In this document: positions 57,841 through 64,000 of the stretch, piece by piece | Layout: each line of letters begins with the position of its first letter | Numbering within the stretch: the first letter of the stretch is position 1 | From: Ornithinimicrobium cavernae | GTDB lineage: Bacteria > Actinomycetota > Actinomycetes > Actinomycetales > Dermatophilaceae | Length of the DNA stretch: 64,000 bases | Direction: 5' to 3' | Assembly (NCBI RefSeq): GCF_003121625.1 | Contig: NZ_QDDJ01000003.1 | Coordinates: forward strand, 124,001 to 188,000 | Program-made: the position numbers and the translations under genes | The notes under the pieces: generated by a model | Seen by the model: the letters and a program-made list of their open reading frames with translations, nothing else | Database searches by the model: none | What the model was told of the DNA's origin: nothing

Positions 57841-58114
57841 GGGCCCACGACGACACCATCCCGAGGCATCACGTGGGCTGCTGGGGAAGTCTACGTGCCG
57901 CCTCGGCCGAGACGGGATCTGCGCTGCCGGGACCTGCGCGCTTTGCCCTGTCCTGACCGTCTCTGGCACCTCGCTTGTCCGCGTGGTCGACACCTGCTCG
58001 GGGCGTCTTACGCAGACGTTCACGTGGTGGCCGATGTGCCGTCAGGAGCTGACGCCAAGGTCGGGAGCAAGCCGGCCAGTCGGCCGGCCATCAACCCACA
58101 CGAGGAGTGGAATC

Positions 58115-59941
58115 GTGACCTCTCACGACAGTTCCCCCACGAGACGGACCTCGCCGCGGCTCCGCCTGACCGGTGTCGCAGCGGTCGGACTCACCGGCTT
58201 CCTGCTCGCCCCGGTCGCCGGGGCCGCCGGCCCCCAGCCCGGGCCGGACGCAGACTGGGCGAGCACGGCATACCGCGGCAGTGTCCAGGTCGTCCCGGGA
58301 CCCGACGAGGACCAGGAGACCATCGACGGCGTCGTCTTCGTTGACCGGGACCGGGACTCGGTCCAGGGCACCGACGAGCGTGGGATCGGCGGCGTGACCG
58401 TCTCCAACGGACGGGACGTGACGACCACCGCGCCGGACGGCAGCTACCAGCTCCCCGCCTTCGACAACATGACGGTCTTCGTCACCCAGCCCCGCGGCTA
58501 CCAGGTGCCGGTGGATGACGACAACGTCGCCCAGTTCTTCTACCACCACCTGCCTGAGGGCTCACCGGAGCTGCGGTTCGGCGGGATCGACCCGACCGGT
58601 CCGCTCCCGGACCAGGTGAACTTCCCGCTCGTCCAGAGCGCGGAGACCCAGGCCGCTGAGCAGCACTGCGTGATCGGTGGCGACATCCAGACCTACAACC
58701 ACCCCCAGGTGGGACACGCCCGGAACGGGGCCTTCGCCGACCTGGCCGCCCGCGACGACTACACCGGGTGCGGCGCGCTGTTCATCGGCGACGTGGTCGG
58801 TGACGACCTCAGCCTCTACCCGCAGACCCGCGAGCTCGCCGGCATGCTCAACGGTCCCGCCCGCTTCCTGCCGGGCAACCACGACCTCGACTTCGATGCG
58901 GACACGCCCGAGCACAGCTTCGACACGTTCAAAGCCAACCTGGCGCCGGAGTACTACTCCTACGACACCGGCAAGGCGCACGTCGTGGCGCTCAACACCG
59001 TCGAGTACCCGACCAAGCCCTCACCGGCGAAGGGCGACTACAACGGCGCGATCGACGCGGACCAGCTGGAGTGGCTCGCCAACGACATCGCGCAGGTCCC
59101 CGAGAACCGGCTGATCGTTCTCGCGGCGCACATCCCGCTGCTGGACTACGCCGACCAGGGCAGCGACAAGCACCAGGTGGACCAGGTCCGCGAGATCTAC
59201 GAGATCCTCGAGGGCCGTGAGGTCATCGCCCTGGGCGGGCACACGCACAGCCTCGAGAACCTGCGCGAGGGCGACCGCCTGGCCGGATGGTCCGACCTGT
59301 TCGGGGTCGACGGTCTGCCGTTCACGCACATCACCGCCGGTGCCATCTCCGGTGACTGGTACTCCGGCCGGATGCTGTCCGAGGGCTACCCGACGGCCAT
59401 CCAGCGGGACGGTGCACGACCCGGCGTGCTCACCCTGGACATCAGGAACACCGAGGTCCGCGAGCGCTTCACCATCCGCGGGGCGGACGACTCCGAGCAG
59501 CTGGCCCTGGGGCTGAACACGCCGCGCTACCGCGAGTGGTATGCCGCCAACCTGGCCAACCGGGGATCCGCACCGGAGTTCGTGGACCCGTTGGTGGTGC
59601 CCCGGTCCGCGCTCGGTGAGACGTGGCTGACCACCAACTTCTGGATGGGCAGCACCGGCTCCACGGTCGAGGTGAGCGTCGACGGCGGCGAGGCGGTCGA
59701 GGCCCTCCGGAGCCAGCAGATGGAGGGGGAGGGCCAGCTCATCGGCGCCGAGTGGTCCGACCCGGTCGCCACCCAGGAGCAGCTGGTCCACGGCGGCAGC
59801 CTGGCCGACCGCACGATGCACCTGTGGCGGCTGGAGCTGCCCGCGGACCTGGCCGTCGGTGAGCACACCGCCGAGGTCACCGCGACCGACGTCCACGGGC
59901 GCGAGTTCACCGAGACCCTGACCTTCGAGGTCACGGAGTGA
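58115..59941 (+). CDS. Secreted calcineurin-like phosphoesterase
   Basis: 608 residues from GTG 58115 (GAGGAG about 8 bp upstream; this begins the signal peptide, with hydrophobic core LTGVAAVGLTGFLLAPVAGA). An N-terminal Ig-like MetallophosN domain (about 65-145, VFVDRDRDSVQGTDERGIGG) precedes the Metallophos domain with GDIQTYNH, FIGDVVGDD, LPGNHDLDFD and GGHTHSLEN as metal-binding motifs, and a C-terminal beta domain (about 460-608). It should hydrolyse phosphate esters outside the cell. A terminator separates it from the convergent secreted nuclease-fold gene. Confidence 0.92.
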   Translation: MTSHDSSPTRRTSPRLRLTGVAAVGLTGFLLAPVAGAAGPQPGPDADWASTAYRGSVQVVPGPDEDQETIDGVVFVDRDRDSVQGTDERGIGGVTVSNGRDVTTTAPDGSYQLPAFDNMTVFVTQPRGYQVPVDDDNVAQFFYHHLPEGSPELRFGGIDPTGPLPDQVNFPLVQSAETQAAEQHCVIGGDIQTYNHPQVGHARNGAFADLAARDDYTGCGALFIGDVVGDDLSLYPQTRELAGMLNGPARFLPGNHDLDFDADTPEHSFDTFKANLAPEYYSYDTGKAHVVALNTVEYPTKPSPAKGDYNGAIDADQLEWLANDIAQVPENRLIVLAAHIPLLDYADQGSDKHQVDQVREIYEILEGREVIALGGHTHSLENLREGDRLAGWSDLFGVDGLPFTHITAGAISGDWYSGRMLSEGYPTAIQRDGARPGVLTLDIRNTEVRERFTIRGADDSEQLALGLNTPRYREWYAANLANRGSAPEFVDPLVVPRSALGETWLTTNFWMGSTGSTVEVSVDGGEAVEALRSQQMEGEGQLIGAEWSDPVATQEQLVHGGSLADRTMHLWRLELPADLAVGEHTAEVTATDVHGREFTETLTFEVTE

Positions 59942-59958
59942 CGGTCCGCTGAACAGTC

Positions 59959-59995
59959 GAGCGCCAGCACGGACGACCTGCCCGCGCTGGCGCTC
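59959..59995. terminator. Terminator hairpin between two convergent secreted-enzyme genes
   Basis: GAGCGCCAGC and GCTGGCGCTC form a perfect 10-bp stem around a 17-base loop, between stops at 59941 and 60013. It can serve both strands. Confidence 0.75.
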
Positions 59996-60012
59996 TGCTG
60001 TGCCCGGTGCGG

Positions 60013-61269
60013 TCAGCCCTTGTGCGGCAGGTGCACGTCCACCCACACCAGGCGGTGGTCGCTGGAGGGGAACGGGTAGGTGCCGGTCAGCGCCGACAGC
60101 GGGTCGCTCGACACGGGCCAGAAGACGCCCGAGTCCTGGATGCGCAGGCTCTTGCTCGGCAGGACGTAGTCGACGCGGATGTTACCGGGGGGCTCGGCGA
60201 AGTCGGCGGTGTCGAACCTCGGGTCACCGACGTGCTCGAGGTTGATGCCGCCCTGCAGCTCGCTCGCCTCGACGGCGCCCTCACTGGCCGGCGGGTTGGT
60301 GGCGTTGACCCGCGGGTGCTCGAGCAGCTGGTTGATCGCGCCGTCGTAGGAGTCACCGTCCAGCGGGTCCGCGTTCTGGTCACCGGCGATGACGAACCGC
60401 GCGCCCGGCTGGAGCCCGCCGGTCCCGTCGTTGTCGTCGTAGATGTAGGCCGAGTCCTGCGGCGACCCGACATAGTCGGCCCAGAACCGGATCTCGTCGT
60501 GGTTGCGCCGGCCGTTGCGGTCCTCCGGGCCGTCGAAGGTGGGAGGCGTCGGGTGGCTCACCAGGAAGTGCACCGTCTGGTTCGCGCCGACCCGGACCGG
60601 CACGTCCCAGTGCGACTTGCTCGACAGGCGCAGGACCGCCTGCTCCTCGGGGGAGTAGAAGTCGGTCGGCAGCAGGTTGCCGGGCATGTCCTGCCACCGG
60701 AAGTTCTGGAAGGTGCGCACGGCCTCGGTGTCGATGGGGTACCTGGAGTAGACGACCATGCCGTACTGCCCCGGGAAGAGCCCGAACCCGAACGCGTCGT
60801 CACCGCCGCCCACGACGCCGTCGTTGTTGAGGTCGTGACCCGACGGGATGCCGGTGTTGGACGGTGCCACGTAGTAGTAGGGGTAGTCGACCGGCGCGGC
60901 ACCGTTCTGACCGACCGCCAGGTAGTTGTCGCGGAACAGCTCGGCGGCCCGGCCGCCCTCGACGTAGTCGAACTCGTTGACCAGCAGGACGTCGGGGGCG
61001 TTGCGCTGGATGATCTCGGCGATGACCTTGGCCTGCGCGTTGTCGGGCGTGGACAGGTCGGCGAGCAGCTGCCCCTCGGAGCCGCGGTTGAGCGAGGCGT
61101 TGAAGGTCGAGAAGCGGACGTCCATGTCGGGCCTCCCGGGCTGGGCGGCGGCCGCCGTGGCGGCGGGCGCGGTGGGTGCCGCACTGGCGGGCAGGAGCGC
61201 CGCACCGGAGGCGAGGGTGGCAGTCGCCAGGCCGACCACGGCCAGGCGCTGCATGCGGTGAGCAGTCAT
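60013..61269 (-). CDS. Secreted endonuclease/exonuclease/phosphatase-family protein
   Basis: 418 residues. The signal peptide is about 1-30 (LAVVGLATATLASGAALLPASA). The EEP fold is shown by RFSTFNASL at the start, then VLLVNEFDY with the metal-binding Glu, HFLVSHPTPP, VIAGDQNADP with the Asp/Asn pair, and the final SSDHRLVWVD. DNA, RNA, phospholipids or inositol phosphates are all possible substrates; such secreted members may release phosphate from extracellular DNA. The neighbouring secreted phosphoesterase fits phosphate scavenging. Confidence 0.9.
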   Translation of the reverse strand: MTAHRMQRLAVVGLATATLASGAALLPASAAPTAPAATAAAAQPGRPDMDVRFSTFNASLNRGSEGQLLADLSTPDNAQAKVIAEIIQRNAPDVLLVNEFDYVEGGRAAELFRDNYLAVGQNGAAPVDYPYYYVAPSNTGIPSGHDLNNDGVVGGGDDAFGFGLFPGQYGMVVYSRYPIDTEAVRTFQNFRWQDMPGNLLPTDFYSPEEQAVLRLSSKSHWDVPVRVGANQTVHFLVSHPTPPTFDGPEDRNGRRNHDEIRFWADYVGSPQDSAYIYDDNDGTGGLQPGARFVIAGDQNADPLDGDSYDGAINQLLEHPRVNATNPPASEGAVEASELQGGINLEHVGDPRFDTADFAEPPGNIRVDYVLPSKSLRIQDSGVFWPVSSDPLSALTGTYPFPSSDHRLVWVDVHLPHKG

Positions 61270-61333
61270 GCAGGGCAGGCTAGACCCGCCGGTATGCCGT
61301 GTCGCGCGTTCAGCGTGAACGTCCGGTGAATCC

Positions 61334-61765
61334 TCACCGGCCTGCGAGGGCCTCCTCCATGCCGCGCGCGGCCCGGTCCCCGAGCCGCTCCAGCGCCAGG
61401 GCGAGGACCGGCCGCAGGAGACGGACCCAGCCGCGGAAGGCGAACTCGGCACGGTAGTCCACCGTGCTGCCACCGGCGGCTGCGGGCCGGACCGTGATCG
61501 TGTCCCTGGCCACGAGGGAGGCGTTCTCCCCCCGCAGGGCGATGCGGCCCGCCGGGTCGAGCTCGACAACGGTGTAGATCACCTCGGTGGTCCGGCCCAG
61601 GAAGCGGCTGGTGTTGCGGTACCTGGTGCCTACCCCGCCGTCGCCGCTCTCACGCACCGTGCGCACCGTCCCGGGGTCCCACTCGGTGGTCGTCTCGAAG
61701 TCACTGAGGTAGGCGAAGGCCCGTGCGGCGTCCCGGTCCGTGGACATCCGTCGTTCGATCTGCAT
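61334..61765 (-). CDS. SRPBCC-superfamily protein
   Basis: 143 residues. The polyketide-cyclase/dehydrase-type fold shows in FAYLSDFETTTEWDPGTVRT and GGVGTRYRNTSRFLGR near the N-terminus, with a long C-terminal helix (LRPVLALALERLGDRAARGM). It probably binds a hydrophobic ligand. ATG 61765 has AGGAGTG 6 bp upstream. It is divergent from the FAD-oxidoreductase operon and shares its promoter region. Confidence 0.82.
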   Translation of the reverse strand: MQIERRMSTDRDAARAFAYLSDFETTTEWDPGTVRTVRESGDGGVGTRYRNTSRFLGRTTEVIYTVVELDPAGRIALRGENASLVARDTITVRPAAAGGSTVDYRAEFAFRGWVRLLRPVLALALERLGDRAARGMEEALAGR

Positions 61766-61799
61766 CGAAGCACTCCTGTCGCTTGCGCGGATGATGCGG

Positions 61800-61828
61800 T
61801 TGACCATAGTCTAGACAAACAGTAGACA
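61800..61828 (+). promoter_or_regulatory. Promoter of the FAD-oxidoreductase operon with operator-like repeats
   Basis: TTGACC (61800-61805) and TAGACA (61823-61828) are spaced by exactly 17 bp. The palindrome GTCTAGAC (61809-61816) lies in the spacer, and TAGACA repeats directly 11 bp apart. The layout suggests a repressor; the same TAGACAA motif occurs at the MMPL promoter near 42.8 kb. Confidence 0.55.
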
Positions 61829-61853
61829 AGACGCCAGGTGGACGGAGCACGGT

Positions 61854-63143
61854 ATGGACAGCAGGACACCGCGGGTCGCGGTCATCGGGGCCGGGATCTC
61901 CGGTCTCACGGCGGCCTACGCGCTGCGTGAGACCCACGCGGTGACGCTGTTCGAGTCCGACGACCGGCTGGGCGGGCACGCCCACACGCACGACGTGCCG
62001 ACCGCCGACGGGGGAGTCGTCCCGATCGACAGCGGCTTCATCGTCCACAACGAGCGGACCTATCCCACGCTGCTGCGGCTGTTCCACGAGCTCGGTGTGC
62101 CGACCCGTCGGACCGAGATGTCGATGAGCATCACCTGCGACGGCTGCGGCCTGTCCTACGCCGGTGGCCGTGGCCTCCCCGGGTTGGTCGGCGGCCTGGG
62201 CCTGCGCGGCCGTGACGACGTCCGGCACGCCGCGGCACTGGCTCCCGTGCTGCGGCAGGTGCCGCGCTTCTACCGCGCCGCTCGCAGGCTGCTGGACACG
62301 CCCGCCTCGACGTGGGACCCGACGCTGTCCCAGTTCCTGCACCGGCACCTCTTCAGTGACCACTTCGTGCGCCACTTCGCGCTCCCGCTCGTCAGCTGCG
62401 TCTGGTCCGCCGGCGACCTGGATGCCGAGGTCTACCCCGCGCGCCACCTGTTCACCTTCCTGGAGCACCACGGGATGCTGCGGATCAGCGGCTCACCGAC
62501 CTGGAAGACGGTCGTGGGCGGCTCGCGGACCTACGTCGACCGGGTCGCCGCCCAGCTGCCCGATGTCCGCCGGAGCAGCGCCGTGCACGCCGTGGAGCGA
62601 CACGAGGACTCCGTCGTCGTGACGGAGTCCGGCGGCCGGCGCGAGACCTACGACCGGGTCGTCGTGGCCACCCACGCCGACCAGGCTCTCGAGCTGCTCG
62701 CCGACGCCGAGCCCGCGGAGAAGGAGGCGCTTGCCGCGTTCGGCTACTCGGTCAACCAGACGCTGCTCCACACCGACGTCTCAGCCCTGCCGGCCCCGCG
62801 GGTCCGGGCGTCGTGGAACTACCGGATGAGCGGGTGCCAGGTCCCGGCGCCGGCCGTGCGGGTGAGCTACTGGATGAACCGTCTGCACGGACTGGAGCCC
62901 GCCCTCGAGGACCACGTCGTCACCCTCAACGCGGGGCCGGAGATCGCGCCGGAGCGGGTGGTCGCCCGGATGACGTACGCCCACCCCGTCTTCACCCGTG
63001 AGTCGGTGGCCGCGGCTGCCGTGCTCCGGGAGGCCGGTGGCCCACGCCTCGCGTTCGCAGGCGCCCACCTCGGGTGGGGCTTCCACGAGGACGGCGCGCG
63101 CTCCGGGCTGGCCGCCGCCCGCCGGCTGGGTGGCCGGTGGTGA
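61854..63143 (+). CDS. NAD(P)/FAD-dependent oxidoreductase (protoporphyrinogen oxidase/amine-oxidase type)
   Basis: 429 residues. FAD-binding VIGAGISGLTAAYALRETH at the N-terminus and the C-terminal FAD loop AFAGAHLGWGFHEDGARSGL. The GWGFHEDG ending is typical of the oxidoreductase encoded with DUF1365 and a cyclopropane-fatty-acid-synthase-type methyltransferase. The substrate is not known; fatty-acid modification is a reasonable guess. Its stop overlaps the DUF1365 start. Confidence 0.9.
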   Translation: MDSRTPRVAVIGAGISGLTAAYALRETHAVTLFESDDRLGGHAHTHDVPTADGGVVPIDSGFIVHNERTYPTLLRLFHELGVPTRRTEMSMSITCDGCGLSYAGGRGLPGLVGGLGLRGRDDVRHAAALAPVLRQVPRFYRAARRLLDTPASTWDPTLSQFLHRHLFSDHFVRHFALPLVSCVWSAGDLDAEVYPARHLFTFLEHHGMLRISGSPTWKTVVGGSRTYVDRVAAQLPDVRRSSAVHAVERHEDSVVVTESGGRRETYDRVVVATHADQALELLADAEPAEKEALAAFGYSVNQTLLHTDVSALPAPRVRASWNYRMSGCQVPAPAVRVSYWMNRLHGLEPALEDHVVTLNAGPEIAPERVVARMTYAHPVFTRESVAAAAVLREAGGPRLAFAGAHLGWGFHEDGARSGLAAARRLGGRW

Positions 63144-63946
63144 GCGCTGCGGTCGAGGTCGGCCCCGAGCGCCCGGACGGCACCGGGGCGGTCCGGGAGA
63201 GGCAGCGCGTCGCGCCCCCGCCGTTGCCTGCCCTGGTCGTCGGCACGGTGACGCACCGGAGGCTGCGACCGATCGGCCACCGCGTCGACCACCGGCACTA
63301 CTCCTGGCTGGTGGACCTCGACGACCTGCCCGACCTACCCCGGCCGCTGCGGTGGCTGGCCTCGTTCCGCCCCGAGGACCATCTGGACGCAGGGCGCCTG
63401 GGAGGCGGCATCCGTGGCGACCTGGTGCGCTTCCTGTCGCGCCGCGGCGTCGCGGTCGAGCCCGGGGACCGGCTGCTCCTGCTCGCCCACCCCCGCAGCG
63501 TGGGCCACGGCTTCAACCCGTTGAGCGTGCACTGGTGCCTGACCGCCGCGAACGAGGTCCGTGCGGTCGTGCTCGAGGTGCACAACACCTATGGGCAACG
63601 GCACGCCTACCTCCTGCACCCCGACGCCCGGGGTCGCGCGCGGGTCGGCAAGGAGTTCTACGTCTCCCCCTTCAACGACAGCTCCGGAACGTATGCCGTG
63701 CGGCTGCGCCTGGACGAGCGGGTCGCCGTCTCGGTCCGGCTGGAGCGCGAGTCTCAGGTGGTGCTCACCGCGACGCTGGCCGGGCGCACCAGGCCCGGGA
63801 CGGTGCCGCACCTGCTCTGGACGGCCCTGACCCTTCCGCTGATGACCCACCGGGTCTCCGCCCTGATCCGCGCGCACGGCACCTGGCTGTGGCTCCGCGG
63901 GCTCCCGGTGCGGCCCCGACCAGACCACGAGGACGTGACCCGATGA
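63140..63946 (+). CDS. DUF1365 family protein
   Basis: 268 residues from GTG 63140, overlapping the previous stop. The family signature is clear: YSWLVDLDDLP, then LLLLAHPRSVGHGFNPLSVHWC, EVHNTYGQRHAYLL and KEFYVSPFNDSSGTY. It always accompanies the FAD oxidoreductase and a methyltransferase and is thought to act in fatty-acid or lipid modification, but no reaction is proven. Its stop overlaps the next start. Confidence 0.9.
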   Translation: MSAAVEVGPERPDGTGAVRERQRVAPPPLPALVVGTVTHRRLRPIGHRVDHRHYSWLVDLDDLPDLPRPLRWLASFRPEDHLDAGRLGGGIRGDLVRFLSRRGVAVEPGDRLLLLAHPRSVGHGFNPLSVHWCLTAANEVRAVVLEVHNTYGQRHAYLLHPDARGRARVGKEFYVSPFNDSSGTYAVRLRLDERVAVSVRLERESQVVLTATLAGRTRPGTVPHLLWTALTLPLMTHRVSALIRAHGTWLWLRGLPVRPRPDHEDVTR

Positions 63947-64000
63947 CAACGACCCAGACCTCCCCACGACTGCACCTCCCGGGTGTCGACGACCCGACCT
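63943..64000 (+). CDS. Start of the next gene, probable CFA-synthase-type methyltransferase
   Basis: Only 19 codons are in the window (starts MTTTQTSPRLHLPGVD). ATG 63943 overlaps the DUF1365 stop (ATGA). The identity is inferred only from the usual neighbour in FAD-oxidoreductase/DUF1365 operons. Confidence 0.45.
   Translation, partial: MTTTQTSPRLHLPGVDDPT

Overview
The window comes from a high-GC Gram-positive chromosome. Almost every gene is an actinobacterial type: a SigK/RskA pair, a class E/F-like sortase, NarL-type two-component systems, an OpuA-type betaine importer, an Acn-type aconitase and leaderless-looking GTG/ATG starts. I infer a member of the Actinomycetota, probably Micrococcales (Ornithinimicrobium/Serinicoccus-like). 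That placement rests on gene style and base composition only. I see no IS element, prophage, CRISPR array or rRNA.

Layout. 0-7 kb, all on the minus strand except the edge fragment: a CHRD surface protein, sortase, sigK and rskA run as one unit, preceded by a membrane protein-histidine kinase-response regulator operon. 7.2-7.5 kb: tRNA-Asp and tRNA-Glu. 7.6-19.8 kb: a YkvI-like transporter, a PHP phosphoesterase, GNATs, an Lrp regulator divergent from a LysE exporter, and a two-component system with a DUF4097 protein divergent from an MMPL exporter. An MFS gene there ends inside a 32-bp tandem repeat. 20-23.3 kb: glycine betaine ABC importer. 23.5-30.2 kb: a tricorn protease homologue and two tandem SPFH proteins. 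30.2-31.9 kb: a DUF559-like gene flanked on both sides by pairs of a 40-bp palindromic repeat. 31.9-43.1 kb: pirin, a PabA-PabB fusion, an aldo-keto reductase, a DrrAB-type ABC exporter, GT2/GtrA, a second MMPL protein and dodecin.

43.3-50.8 kb is a tricarboxylate module: TctC-TctB-TctA importer, a UspA protein, a GntR/FCD regulator, aconitase and an RraA/HMG-aldolase-fold protein. A 12-bp palindrome sits inside the tctC promoter. The module could import and degrade citrate or aconitate-like acids.

52.8-55.5 kb is the most interesting locus. Four tightly packed genes form a stressosome-like cassette. The RsbT-type kinase is fused behind an ECF sigma factor and a zinc anti-sigma domain in one 358-residue protein. 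It is followed by RsbR, by an RsbS whose usual phospho-serine is alanine, and by a stand-alone RsbU N-terminal domain without a phosphatase. I see no RsbV, RsbW or SigB here. The arrangement suggests a stressosome that holds and releases a sigma factor directly.

55.6-64 kb: a secreted protein, a SRPBCC/TetR divergent pair, tRNA-Lys, two secreted phosphoesterase/nuclease-type enzymes facing each other across a terminator, and the start of an FAD oxidoreductase-DUF1365-(probable methyltransferase) operon. Long open frames opposite real genes, up to 1,235 codons, are high-GC artefacts and are left out.
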